Notes: generated from the sequence alone by a model not told the origin. A DNA stretch of 64,000 bases from Cunninghamella blakesleeana (GCA_017871115.1 JAFCIZ010000011.1:761501-825500), one strand, 5' to 3'. Positions 9,720 to 20,085 are shown, counted from the stretch's first letter. Numbers and translations are program-made.

Positions 9720-10327
9720 GGATCTACTATTATTTTACACTATGGAGTTACTGGTATAATTACACCATTGATATACGTATTAATGACAAAAGCTACTAAT
9801 AGAGACAACTAGGGTAGAGCTACTACTATTACAAGGTATTTCAATATTTAGCTCAACAATCAAGAAAATTCATATACATCAACAATGTTTATAAATTAAC
9901 AAGTAGTTTATTTTATCACTATCATCACCCAAGAAAATATATATGGATTAGTAAGTAGTTTAATTTTACCACTATCATCATCTCCAAAAAAAAAAAAAAA
10001 AAAAAAAAAAAAGTATATGTATAAAGAGATATATACATACATTACAACTTGAATATAACAATACACTGCTATAGACACATACATATTAAATATTTGGTTC
10101 AACACAGATTATTATAATAGCAACCCGACCCATTTATGCATCTTTACACTTGGTTAAATACATTTAAATATGCAGTTATAGTTATATGACCCTTTAAATC
10201 TTTCTACACATAATTCTATATTTCTATACAAATATTTTTGATTTGTACACTACAATTATATGTTATCTCATTATTGATACAATCATTTAATTGTCTATCA
10301 CATTTGTTTTCTTTTATTATATCTTAT
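9315..10327 (+). other. Non-coding filler where the recombinase gene should be (element 1)
   Basis: About 1 kb of stop-rich AT sequence lies between the RT/RNase H stop and the internal complementary region, where elements 2 and 3 encode their tyrosine recombinase. I found no recombinase motif in any frame. It holds long A-runs (9680-9718, 9986-10012) and three degenerate repeats of an 'aagtagttta...cactatcatc...cc' block followed by A-rich sequence (about 9660, 9900 and 9950), which looks like sequence expanded after the gene was lost. Confidence 0.7.
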
Positions 10328-10375
10328 ACTCTGGATCAACAACCATTATCACAAACGAAGTGTAATAGTATGTAA
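10328..10375 (+). pseudogene. Vestigial tyrosine recombinase C-terminus (element 1)
   Basis: The frame reads T-L-D-Q-Q-P-L-S-Q-T-K-C-N-S-M-stop, matching the recombinase end of elements 2 and 3 (T-L-D-Q-Q-L-R-S-Q-S-S-K-C-N-L-M-stop) at 11 of 15 residues (one single-residue gap), including the stop. It survives because these codons lie in the internal complementary region, which the element needs for replication. The rest of the recombinase is missing. Confidence 0.75.
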
Positions 10376-10431
10376 TACGAATACTTTATGAAGTATTTAA
10401 CATATTACACGAGTAAGTGATAATGGTTGTT
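10339..10431 (+). repeat. Internal complementary region (circle junction) of DIRS element 1
   Basis: Positions 10339-10366 are the reverse complement of the left tip (6753-6780) and 10367-10431 the reverse complement of the right end (about 10610-10674). The two halves join as GTAAT|AGTATG, the expected circle-junction copy of a DIRS element. It is followed by 'cccaccctcc', as in elements 2 and 3. Confidence 0.88.
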
Positions 10432-10485
10432 CCCACCCTCCTCTCCCTTTTATCTTTAAGCTATAATTACACTCATACTCACTCA

Positions 10486-10502
10486 AAGAAGATAAAGAAA
10501 AA

Positions 10503-10535
<33 letters not shown>

Positions 10536-10624
10536 TTATATATTTTATTTTATATTTTCTAATTTTAAACTCAGTGCAAAGTTCGATTTAATAAATAAAG
10601 AATGATTACAACAACCATTATCAC
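10486..10624 (+). repeat. Right inverted terminal repeat of DIRS element 1
   Basis: This is the reverse complement of the left repeat: A-run, TA-run, then 'ctaattttaaactcagtg' to 'ccattatcac'. A unique right tip of about 50 bp follows to 10674. Confidence 0.85.
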
Positions 10625-10674
10625 TTACTCGTGTAATATGTTAAATACTTCATAAAGTATTCGTATTACATACT

Positions 10675-11005
10675 AAAAAATTGACAATTTAAAAGAAAGA
10701 AAGTGAGAAAAATTGGTTCTATTTAACAACAAAAAAAAAAATTGAAAAAATTTATAAGGATCAGATGAGGAACAAAGGTACCTTGGTGTTTTTGCACCAG
10801 TAGCACAAGGCCATCCCAAAAAAGAAAAGAAAAATTAGAGAGCGTTATTGTTAATATTAGAATAAAATAAAATAACCTTTAGTTAAAAAGATGAGTTTAT
10901 AGTGTTGTGTGTGTTTTGGTAAAAGTTATTTTTATTAAAATAAAATAAGATGGTTTGAAATTATATTTACATTAAATATGAGAGTCCTAGTGAGTACCAA
11001 TTATT
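10675..11005. repeat. Partial copy of the AT-rich modular repeat
   Basis: It matches parts of 4380-6752: 'ttgacaattta..agaaagaaag', 'attggttctattta', 'ctttagttaaaaagatgag', 'gtgttgtgtgtgtttt' and 'ctagtgagtacca'. Its GC-richer insert (about 10755-10820) is unrelated to the other two and contains AAGGTACCTT (palindrome) and GGTGTTTTTGCACC (hairpin). The copy is interrupted on the right by DIRS element 2. Confidence 0.6.
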
Positions 11006-11057
11006 TGATGTAAAACCCGAGTTTTACGAAGGGTTATCATATTACATGAGAACTAAG

Positions 11058-11212
11058 TGATCTAAGTTGTTGTTATCATTCTTTTAACTTTATTCGAACA
11101 TTGTACTAAAAATAAATTATATGTTTATAAATTTTGAGTTTAAATAAATATTTTTTTTTTTTTTTTTAAATTTCCTTTTCTTTTTTTTTTTTTTTTTTTT
11201 TCATCTTCTTTG
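11058..11212 (-). repeat. 3' inverted terminal repeat of DIRS element 2
   Basis: It starts 'gtgatctaagttgttgttat' and ends in T-runs and 'catcttcttt', and is the reverse complement of 15246-15413 apart from poly-T lengths. Confidence 0.85.
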
Positions 11213-11377
11213 AGTAAGAATCTGAACGCGTGTATATAGTGTAATTATTGAATATTAATGTTATATAAATAGTCTAAATGTAATACTAAGAGGTACTAAT
11301 AAGAGTGTGTAGAATATAAGAGTAAGTAGTGTAGTAATAATTATAGATTGATTAACTAGAGGGTAGTGGAGGGTGGG

Positions 11378-11477
11378 AACAACTTAGATCACTTAGTTCT
11401 CATGTAATATGATAACCCTTCGTAAAACTCGGGTTTTACATCAAATTACATTTCGAACTTTGTGATCTAAGTTGTTG
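11378..11477 (-). repeat. Internal complementary region of DIRS element 2
   Basis: It combines reverse complements of the two element tips (33 nt and 67 nt) joined at GTAAT|TTGATG on the coding strand. It overlaps the last codons and stop of the recombinase ORF (stop at 11438-11436), so the junction sequence is also coding. Confidence 0.88.
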
Positions 11478-14147
11478 ATCCAGAGTAGCTTTAGTCATAT
11501 TAGATGAACCTTGCGGGGATAGCCTATAAAAGGATTCGAATACTACTTTTGAAGACCAATTACCGTGTGCCATAATATCGTCTATTGATATACCGGACAC
11601 TGCTGCGATAGTGGAACCAAGAGCTCTAGCCTTTGGAATAGGTGCACCTTTTTTACGACCAACTTTTGCCATTAGTTGTTTAATATATTTGGAAACACGT
11701 TGGGTACCAATTGCTTGACCAAAAGATCTTTGCGATCTAAAAAGAGCATTAACCTGTACTCCGGCTAAGGATGGAACATCAACCAAGCATGTAGTTGTAG
11801 TAAATTTTTTGGTGTAGAGTTTATAGGCAGCGACTGGGCAAAGTAAGTTATTGTCGTGAGGATGTATTGTAACAGATCTAGTGATTCTAAAACCAAACCG
11901 TTTTTCTTTAGGTCCTACCACCGTTAGGGTTAAAATATTCTTCTCGTCTATGCTGCATTTGTCTATGTCAATACGTGTTAGGTCAGAAGGGCGAAGGAAA
12001 CCCACCATGGCCAATAGCCAAGCCGTCTTCATAGTAAGTTGTGGATTGGATAGTTGATTATTATCACCCATATCTAAAATAAATTGAATAGCAGGTTGAA
12101 CGTCATATTCCCAATTTTTTTGAACCAGTAGTGTATTGGATCTTAAGTTCTTTGTGACAGCTATGAACGATGATGAAGATTTTATACGTGTCTGAACATG
12201 CAATGGGAATGTAGCAATTAATCTATAAGCATATGTTAGGATGGAATTATTAGATATAGTCTTCTTTTGATGTAAAAAATGAATAAATTGTATTAATATT
12301 GTCGTTGTAAGTCTTTTATGATTGTGTTTGTTATCAGAGCACCATTTTTTGAAGATGGTTGTGGCAGTTTTGTATCCTTTAATAGTGTGAATATTTGGAT
12401 AAATTAGATTGTTGTGGGTGCGCTTTTGCTTTTTGGGGAGAGATTCCAAGCGATCATTGTCCATTGGTCGTTTTTGTTGACGAGATGGTGATGATTGTCT
12501 TGAACTATCCTGTGATGAGGTATGATGATGTATTGTTGAGTTAATTGAAGAAGAAGAGGAAACCATGGAGCTGTTGGCCAATTGGGAGTCAATAGTGTGG
12601 CATGACATGGTTGGTGAAGTAGCCTTTGGGCTATCGTTAATATGAGATTCCAAGGAGGGGCCATGTATATCTTCTTCTTTATGGAGGACCAGTTGACTAG
12701 GAAGGCATTCGTCCATAGAGCTTGAGGATGATAATTCCGAGATACAAAGTGGTGAAGTTTGGTATTGTCCACTGTCGCGAAAAGATCCAGGTGATGTGGT
12801 CCCCACATCTTGTTGATCCAGTTGAATGTTTGCTGAGGTATGCTCCATTCTATCTGGTGAATCATTTGTCGAGACGGTGCATCTGCTGGGTTGAAGGCTG
12901 ATGGTACATAAATCGTTGATAGGAGGATAGAGTTCTGAAAACAGAAATTCCATATATCCATCGCTAGTTTGTTGAGCTGATTGGATCTCGTCCCTCCGAA
13001 TTTGTTGATGTAAGTCAATGCTGATATGTTGTCCATGCATAATTGAATGTGAATTGGTTTCTGTTGCTGCTGTTGTAACTGATGCAGGTGCTGAAATATT
13101 TTCTTCACTACTAGTAGTTCTTTCATATTGATGTGAAGGTTCTTTTCTCTTGGTGACCATAGACCTTTGATGAATGTGTTGTTGTGAACTAACCCCCATC
13201 CTTTTTTCGATGCATCCGTGAATATTTGTATTGTTGGAGAAGGCTGTATTATATGTAGTCCGTTCCATTTTGTTAGTTGTGTTATCCACCAAATTAATTC
13301 TTTTTTCATTTGAGGGTTGATCATGCAATGTTGTAGGTGACGTGATCTGTTGAGTTGGTGAAGAAGGTGACGAGTTCTGAATCGAGCTTGAATATTGCCC
13401 AATTGGGAAGCCATTGCTGTTCCTATAAAGGAAGCTAGATGATTCCAGGTCGTTGTTGATTGATAAAGAAGCCTGGTGGCCATTCGTCTGATTGAACGAA
13501 TTTTCTTCCCAGGTATTGAAAATATCATTTCGTTGGTGTTGATCATCATTCCTAGATGTTGCAATTTTTGTGTTGGATAAATTTGAGACTTTTTTGAATT
13601 GATTAGCCAACCTAGTGTTTCCATTTTGTTGATGACTTGTTGTGTGTGTTGAAACGCTAGTTGTTTTGATGAAGCCATTATTAGAAAATCGTCTAGATAA
13701 GCTGTTATTCTTATTCCTTTCCTTCGGGCCCATTGTAATATTGGTTTCGTTGTCTTTGTGAATACCCAAGGTGAAAGGCTTAATCCGAATGGCAGGACTT
13801 TGTACTGAAATATTGATTCTTTCCATTGAAAGCGAAGGTAATGGCGTGAAAGTTGGTGAATTGGTATGTGATGAAATGCATCTTTGAGATCTATTGATGT
13901 TAGGTAGTCTCCTTTTTGAAGTAGTCTTGAAATGGTTGTTAAGTTCTCCATTTTGAAATGTCTGTATGGGAGAAATTGGTTGAGTTTCTTTAGGTTTAGC
14001 ACTGGTCTCAGGCCCCCATCCTTCTTTGGTATTATGAAAAGAGGAGAGAGGAAGCCTGGTGAACTGGTGTGTACCTTCTCTATAGCTTGCTTTTGTAAAA
14101 GATTTAATATTTCTGAATCTATTACTGAAAGCGAACGAATGGAGAGG

Positions 14148-14191
<44 letters not shown>

Positions 14192-15179
14192 GATGTTGAT
14201 GTTGATGTTGTTGTTGATGTTGTTGAATTGGAGTGGTGGAGGTGTTGTAAAATAGAGATGGAAGCCTTTTTGAATAGTCTTTATGATCCATGGATGGATG
14301 TCTTGTTGTAACGCAGAGGCCCAACAGTAAGAAAAAGAACTTAAACGACCACCCACTAATTCCGGTTTTTTTGAGGAGAACGTTGGGAAAAACCCTTGTT
14401 AGAAACGACTTGATGATTTTGTCCAAAATTATGAGGTTGATTTTTTTGATTAATATTAATAGGAGCTGCAGCTGAGATTGTTGATAAATTATTTTGTGAT
14501 ACTGAGCTGTCAAATTTGTTAAAATTTTTAGGTCGAGGCCTATTCTTGATCCTTGTAGTGGCTTGACGGAAGTTTTGTGATAACTTGATGTGTTCCAACA
14601 TTTCTTTTTGATCCAAAAGGTAGTTGTTTTGTTGGGATGGTGGATCGCAAGGTATATTAGAGTTTTTGAACATATTATTTGTACGTTGTGAAGTGATATG
14701 AGAAGCCAGATCTGATAGTAATTCGTGGATGATTTGAACCATTTCGGAGGATCGTTGGTGAAGTGAGTCCACTGTCCAATTTTCATGAGTGAGCTGATGG
14801 GCGAATAGATCGATTGGACGAGTAATTCCTGACAGACGATACTGAATATCATGAAGTTGTGTATCATGACGTTTTGCATTATTTGATAAATTAATTTTAT
14901 TAAGTTGAGGAGGATCATACTCACGTATTGTGTTTTTAGGACATTCAAATAGAAAGCGTCTACGTTCATTGTCTGAAAGAGGTCGTCTAAAGAAGTCTTC
15001 TGTAATAAATGGAAAACGTTGGAGTAATTGTTCTGAAGGAGTGAAGTCTGATCCCGGGGTCCTAATGGAGATGTGTGGATCTGAGTTGATGAGTGGTGAG
15101 CTGGTGACTTGTGCTTCAATTGTTGCCAATCTGTTGAAGAGGGCAAGGGCCCAAGCTGGTGGTTGATCAGTAGTATCAT
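11436..15179 (-). CDS. Tyrosine recombinase ORF overlapping gag and pol in the third frame (1,247 codons)
   Basis: One uninterrupted frame runs from the ATG at 15179-15177 to the stop at 11438-11436, overlapping gag and all of RT/RNase H in the third frame. Its first ~900 codons give a Ser/Thr/Asn/Gln-rich, probably disordered protein ending in basic clusters (RQQKR, KKQKR). The last ~330 codons are a tyrosine recombinase: catalytic Arg in LLAMVGFLRPSDL, the second conserved box ARALGSTIAAVSG, AHGNWSS, and the nucleophile Tyr in FESFYRL. Its first ATG is only 28 nt after the gag ATG and is the next ATG on the transcript, and the gag ATG has a weak context (T at -3), so leaky scanning could express it. 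In Dictyostelium DIRS-1 the corresponding ORFs also overlap. The true recombinase start is unknown; an internal ATG such as that of MDNDRLESLPKK is an alternative. Confidence 0.75.
12404..14356 (-). CDS. DIRS element 2 RT/RNase H (Pol), expressed by -1 frameshift from gag
   Basis: The frame begins at a GTG, not an ATG, and is open further upstream to about 14398, so it most likely continues Gag by -1 frameshifting. It has a poly-Asn tract from an AAC repeat, RT motifs IDLKDAFHHIPI and YLDD, RNase H FTDAS, 'NPADAPSR', and the DIRS C-terminal domain ('WGPHHLDLFAT', 'APPWNLI', 'TPNWPTAPW'). The homologous element 1 protein is colinear across the junction ('PENIVGGRLSS' against 'KPELVGGRLSS'), which supports reading through the region upstream of the GTG. 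An extra A in an A-run gives a C-terminus (SPKSKSAPTTI) different from element 3. It overlaps the recombinase ORF over its whole length. Confidence 0.9.
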
Positions 15180-15207
15180 TAGGTTGATTTTCGATTGTAG
15201 GATCCAT
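14356..15207 (-). CDS. DIRS element 2 Gag-like protein (283 aa)
   Basis: First ORF of the element, ATG at 15207-15205, with the predicted protein identical to that of element 3. No zinc knuckle was seen; the C-terminal third is basic and Asn/Gln-rich, consistent with nucleic acid binding. It ends with TAG three codons after a slippery heptamer. The Gag role is assigned by position and by analogy with other DIRS elements. Confidence 0.8.
   Translation of the reverse strand: MDPTIENQPNDTTDQPPAWALALFNRLATIEAQVTSSPLINSDPHISIRTPGSDFTPSEQLLQRFPFITEDFFRRPLSDNERRRFLFECPKNTIREYDPPQLNKINLSNNAKRHDTQLHDIQYRLSGITRPIDLFAHQLTHENWTVDSLHQRSSEMVQIIHELLSDLASHITSQRTNNMFKNSNIPCDPPSQQNNYLLDQKEMLEHIKLSQNFRQATTRIKNRPRPKNFNKFDSSVSQNNLSTISAAAPININQKNQPHNFGQNHQVVSNKGFSQRSPQKNRN
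14365..14371 (-). promoter_or_regulatory. -1 ribosomal frameshift site A AAA AAC (element 2)
   Basis: On the coding strand the gag codons read CAA AAA AAC CGG AAT TAG. The heptamer A AAA AAC is in the X XXY YYZ phase, and slipping back one base enters the RT/RNase H frame, which is open across this point. It is the mirror of the site at 20960-20966. I saw no obvious downstream stem-loop or pseudoknot by eye. Confidence 0.7.
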
Positions 15208-15245
15208 TAAACGTCGGTAACCAGAGCGTACAAATGTTCGAACGA

Positions 15246-15413
15246 AAAGAAGATGAAAAAAAAAAAAAAAAAAAAAAAAAAAAGAAAAGGAAATTTAAAA
15301 AAAAAAAAAAAAAAAAAAATATTTATTTAAACTCAAAATTTATAAACATATAATTTATTTTTAGTACAATGTTCGAATAAAGTTAAAAGAATGATAACAA
15401 CAACTTAGATCAC
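15246..15413 (-). repeat. 5' inverted terminal repeat of DIRS element 2
   Basis: It is the reverse complement of 11058-11212 and nearly identical to the left repeat of element 3. It contains two long homopolymer runs that differ in length between copies. Confidence 0.85.
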
Positions 15414-15430
15414 AAAGTTCGAAATGTAAT

Positions 15431-16422
15431 TAAAGAACCATATTGATTTATATTTTTTACCTCATTTTCTATTTGTGTTATGTTATAAAGTTCTATATTT
15501 GAAAATACTGTTGAGAAGTTCCTGATAAATAATAATAATAATAACGAGTTTCCCCCCCCCCTCCCTCTCGAAATAAAAAATAGCCTTATAGATCATTTTT
15601 ATTCTCTTTCAAAAATTCGTTCTAGTCAACCATTTAAATATTCCTTGGTTCCTTTCTTTTCTTTCATTTAAAAATCACATATTTATTAAGCGTACAGATA
15701 TTTGGCTTGTATAATAATATTTATAGTGAACAATTATCAATTTTTCTTTATAATTAAATCACAGATTACCATGTGGTTTTGTCGATAAATTCAATCGCCA
15801 TCCAAAGTATTGATTAGAATAAAAATTACCATAAATATAATGAATTACTTTATAAGAATCGTTTAATACGAAAAGATAATAATAGTAAACACTAATATTA
15901 TTCAGGTTGTGGTTATTCTTTTTATTAATAAATAGATATATACCAGTAATGTAAATATATATATATATATTTACATTACTGGTATATCTTTTATACAAAT
16001 AGCAACTTCTTTTCATAGATCAAGTCAAATAAAGTATTTATTCATTATCAAAAATGATTAACCAACTACTTGTTTCTTTAAAAACAAAGAGTTGACAATA
16101 ATGTTACACTAAATAATATTCAAAAAAATATTGAAACATTGAAAAACTTATTATCTAATAATTAGATATGTTTTTTTTCCTCTTAGACCTTCTTTTATAT
16201 AGTTACACCATATTAAATTATGCATTCAAAAAGTACAAAATTGGCCTTTTTTTTTTAAGAAACTTACGCTATTTGTGGTATAGTAAATATATATATATAT
16301 ATAAAAAGCCTTAAATAGCATACATAGAATTATATTTTTTATTTCATATAAAAAACCCTTTTTTATATTATTTTATCTTTATTTATTTTATTTATTTTAT
16401 TTTTTTAAAAAAAATCATATAT
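15431..16422. other. Intergenic AT-rich sequence with a perfect inverted repeat
   Basis: This lies between DIRS element 2 and the S28 gene. No gene is supported; a small minus-strand frame at 15759-16016 is built on the repeat and looks like chance. A near-perfect palindrome occupies about 15936-15988 (arms ATACCAGTAATGTAAATATA and its complement around a TA core). The last 150 bp hold T-rich runs and TA repeats, likely the S28 promoter. Confidence 0.6.
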
Positions 16423-18167
16423 ATGATTTTTACCCTTCCACTCCTTATTTCATTTGCTTTGTTGCCATGGGCACAAGCTAACCCTTTTCAATACTTGGAT
16501 ACCAGGTAATACTTGGTTATATAGATAACCAAGGTTGATTTATATATTAAATCTATATACATTTTGTTTATTTATTTACTAGATTTGACTACAATAAATT
16601 AAAGAAAGATGATGTATCTGCTTTTGGTGAATTTAAATCCAATTATACAACCTATTATTTTGATCAACCATTAGATCATAAAAATCCAAAATCTATTACT
16701 TTTAAAAATAGATATTGGGTTGAAACCAAATACTATAAACCTGGAGGACCTGTTATTATTACAAATGGAGGTGAAGCTAGTGCCTATCCAGCAGATGGTT
16801 ATTTTCAAAACACTGTATTTAAATTAATGGCTCAAAAAATGAACGGTATCATTGTATTATTTGAACATCGTTATTATGGTGAAAGCCATTTACCTGCTGG
16901 ACAAAATCCTCAATGGAAATATTTAACTGTCGAACAATCTTTAGAAGATATGGCTAATTTTATTAAACATGGCAAAAAATTGGCTGGCATTCCTTACGAT
17001 GTCTCTGTACCTAAAACTAAGTGGATTATTCGTGGTGGTTCATATAGTGGAAATTTAGCTTCTTGGATGAGATATAAATATCCTAATTTAGTCTCTGCTG
17101 CTGTTTCTTCTTCTGCTCCTGTACAACCACAAATCGACTTTTATCAATATTTCAATCCTATTATTCAATATGGTCCTTCCAAGTGTATCAATGCTCTTCA
17201 TAACATTGTTGTTGCGGTTGATTCCTTTGTTGCTAATCACCCTGCTCCCTCTGCTGAAAATACTAAATATAAAGCTATTTTTGGTATGGATGCTTCTACC
17301 TCAGATGCTGATTTTACCAATGGTAAATATAAAATAAAATAAAAAAATTCATTATATATATATATATATTAATTTATTGGTTTATTGATCTAATTATTTA
17401 TTCACTTATTTTATTCATTTGTTTATTAGCTGTAAGTGGTTTAGCTACAGGTTTATGGCAAAGTGCTTATCCTGGTCATTATCCTTTCCAAGAAAAAGTT
17501 TGTTCTCTCTTTGCTAAAACAAATGACCCTAAAAAACAATTTGATATTTATGCCAAGTGGATTAAAGCACAAATTTCCAGAAACCAAAATATTAGCAAAA
17601 GACAAGCTGATCCTTATGAAAATTCTTGGTATTGGCAAAGTAATTCATTTTAATAATTGTATATACATATATATATATATTAGGAAAAAAAAAAAAAAAC
17701 TAACTACTGTATTTTATTGTTGATCTTAGTTTGTACTGAATTTGGTTATTGGCAAAATGTTCCTCCTAAAAATACACCATGGTTTAAACGCCGTATCACT
17801 TCTAATCTTACTACCACAGAATATTATAAACAAGGTTGTAAGCAATTATTCAACTTCCATGGTGATGCCAATGTAAAGAATATCCTTAATAAATATAAAG
17901 GATGGGACCTTCACTACAATAATATTATTTGGATTAATGGTGATTGGGGTAAGTGAATAATAAATAACATTTATTATATAATCTTATATATATTAATATC
18001 TATATTTATATATATATATATATTTAATGATAGACCCCTGGAAACCCCTTTCAGTAGAAGGTTATGATGCCCCAAAAAGAAAAAATACTACTTTTGAAAA
18101 ATCACTTGTGATTCCCAAAGGTGTTCATTGTTTTGTAAGCTTACCTATGATTTTTTTACTGTTATCG

Positions 18168-18202
<35 letters not shown>

Positions 18203-18330
18203 TAACTAAAATCACATCACCGTTACTATTATTATTATTATTATAGGATTATAATACCGATGCAACTCTTACGAACTTACATACTTACACTATAAACACT
18301 TTAAAGAGCTGGTTAAATATTAAGAAATAA
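16423..18330 (+). CDS. Secreted serine peptidase of family S28 (prolyl carboxypeptidase-like), 6 exons
   Basis: Exons 16423-16505, 16583-17322, 17430-17639, 17730-17948, 18034-18134 and 18247-18330 join in frame to 478 aa, all with GT-AG introns. The N-terminus is a signal peptide (about 19 residues, ending LPWAQA). S28 hallmarks are present: HRYYGES; the nucleophile Ser at about residue 181 in GGSYSG; the catalytic Asp at about 418 in DWDPW, created across the exon 4/5 junction; and His at about 449 in VHCF. The length fits fungal S28 enzymes. The family cleaves Pro-Xaa bonds at C-termini or N-terminal dipeptides; the exact specificity cannot be told. The gene sits between two inverted DIRS copies. 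A TA-rich intron separates most exons. Confidence 0.92.
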
Positions 18331-19913
18331 TAATTTGTACTACATTATATAATTTTTAAATTGTATTATTATTTTAAAATAAATAATTTTAATGGTAAAT
18401 CCATATAAACATATATATATAGTTCATTGAATTAATAATGGTAATAATAGCATTTATTAATATTATATTCTGATAAATATAATGGATTGAATTATTTAAT
18501 ATTAATATTACTATTGTTATATTAATTATAACCCAACTATATATAAGCTATCAATTTTATTTTATTTTATTTTTATTTAATCCAAATTATATTGTACCCA
18601 TTTATAGTGCAAGGTAACGATGTTCAATACACTTTATCATCATTATATTTAACTTGCCTTATTTAATTCTAAAAGGTAAACTCAAGCCAAAATCACAAAA
18701 AACTTCATAATATTAATCTTATTAATTCGACTTTTAGATCAAATAATAAGAAAAAAATTAAAATATTTTTTTTTAAATAGAATATTAACATTTATATTTT
18801 TAAAAACAATTGTGCTTAATAAATAAAATAAATTTTTAATGCATATAAAAATTATAAAAAAGTGATATAGTAAGGATTAATGTATAAAAAATTAAATAGG
18901 TGTTGTGGTCTGGTTAAATACCTTCCTTACATTAATAAACAATGGTAATTTTAACTTTTTATTTATTTATCTATATCCATATTTAAATACAAATAATATT
19001 TGCATATTTTTAATATGATTATCTAACTACTTTATTTATTATCTTTATAAGGGTCGTTATTTAATTTTAAATTTCAAATTTTTTTCCTTAATATCCTTAC
19101 CCTTATTATGTAACTTTAGCTTCTGTATTTACCTAAATGTCGGCATTCAAACTTAAATTTCTTTTTTTACAAGATTTTTCGAAATTATTGAATGGGATCA
19201 GTTTTACAAAACTTGAATGATAACTTTACAATCATCAAATTCATATTTTATTTTTAACATTATTGATTTTATTCTATAGTAACTTGTAACATTTTACTCT
19301 AGTTATATAACTGTGATTATAATCCAATTATATAATATTATTTATTTTCATTTTATTTAATAAAAAGTTCTATCTACTTGTAACAAGGTATTTGTGCTCA
19401 TCACTATACCATACAGAATAGTAATCTTACTGATGTTTAAAAATTGTATACTATATTTTTATTTATTTATTTGGCCATTGGCCTCACATCTTTTTCTCTC
19501 TTCTCCTCAAAAAATTAAATTTTATTTTAATATAAATAGGTTAGAAATACTTTTTTTTTTTTTTTTTTTTTTTTTTCATTCTATTTTATCTTTATATTAA
19601 TTTCTAAATTGAGGAAAACACTTTAAAAAAGATAAATGAAATGCTATTTTTATGCGTAAAGAATGTCGCCTCTAGGCATTAACTTATATTAATAATGATT
19701 ATTAAAACTTATTATTTTCAAAAAACTAATTCATTTCAAAATATGATATTAATCCAAATAATTGATTTTTGATTGATTGATTTAAAGAAAACCAATAAAA
19801 TGGGAACGTTTTTCTGGAATCATCTTATTATAATAAACTTATTAAGTGAAACCATTTTATTTTATTTTAATTTTTTATTTTGTTAGACTTTTATGAAGTT
19901 GTTATATTTATAA
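18331..19913. other. Intergenic AT-rich sequence
   Basis: About 1.6 kb between the S28 gene and DIRS element 3. I see no gene, RNA or strong repeat. A poly-T run lies at about 19552-19576. Confidence 0.6.
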
Positions 19914-19930
19914 ATTACATTTCGAACTTT

Positions 19931-20085
19931 GTGATCTAAGTTGTTGTTATCATTCTTTTAACTTTATTCGAACATTGTACTAAAAATAAATTATATGTTT
20001 ATAAATTTTGAGTTTAAATAAATATTTTTTTTTTTTTTTTTTAAATTTCCTTTTCTTTTTTTTTTTTTTTTTTTTCATCTTCTTT
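19931..20085 (+). repeat. Left inverted terminal repeat of DIRS element 3
   Basis: It begins GTGATCTAAGTTGTTG and ends with T-runs and 'catcttcttt', and is the reverse complement of 24119-24274 apart from homopolymer length. The adjoining leader 'cttttcgttcgaac' is also shared with element 1. Confidence 0.87.

Larger units (their letters stand above)
6753..10674 (+). mobile_element. DIRS-type retrotransposon, element 1 (recombinase lost)
   Basis: A 3.9-kb element with DIRS architecture: imperfect inverted terminal repeats (about 6767-6906 and 10486-10624), a unique left tip (ATTACACTTCG...), a unique right tip (...CGTATTACATACT), and an internal complementary region at 10339-10431 that contains the reverse complements of both tips side by side. 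One ORF (6963-9314) fuses a short gag-like part with RT and RNase H. The tyrosine recombinase that should follow is absent apart from its last codons. Both ends and the circle-junction sequence are preserved, so the element may move if a recombinase is supplied by a relative. It lies inside the AT-rich repeat region. Confidence 0.88.
11006..15430 (-). mobile_element. DIRS-type retrotransposon, element 2 (apparently complete)
   Basis: A 4.4-kb element read on the minus strand with gag, RT/RNase H and tyrosine recombinase. Inverted terminal repeats lie at about 15246-15413 and 11058-11212, the unique tips at 15414-15430 and 11006-11057, and the internal complementary region at 11378-11477. It is a near-identical inverted copy of element 3: the predicted Gag proteins are identical, and the RT/RNase H proteins agree up to a one-base indel near their C-terminus. 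No target-site duplication is evident, as expected for recombinase-mediated insertion. All three reading frames are used in the coding part. Of the three elements this is the only one in which every ORF looks intact. Confidence 0.9.

Noticed and set aside
4380..11005. CRISPR array
   Set aside because: The repeats are long, AT-rich, irregular and in a eukaryotic genome; no regular spacer pattern.
13932..14255. 107-codon plus-strand ORF rich in Leu, and its mirror at 21076-21399
   Set aside because: Antisense of the AAC repeat and RT region of the DIRS elements.
15759..16016. 85-codon minus-strand ORF upstream of S28
   Set aside because: Built across the TA palindrome; no recognisable domain.
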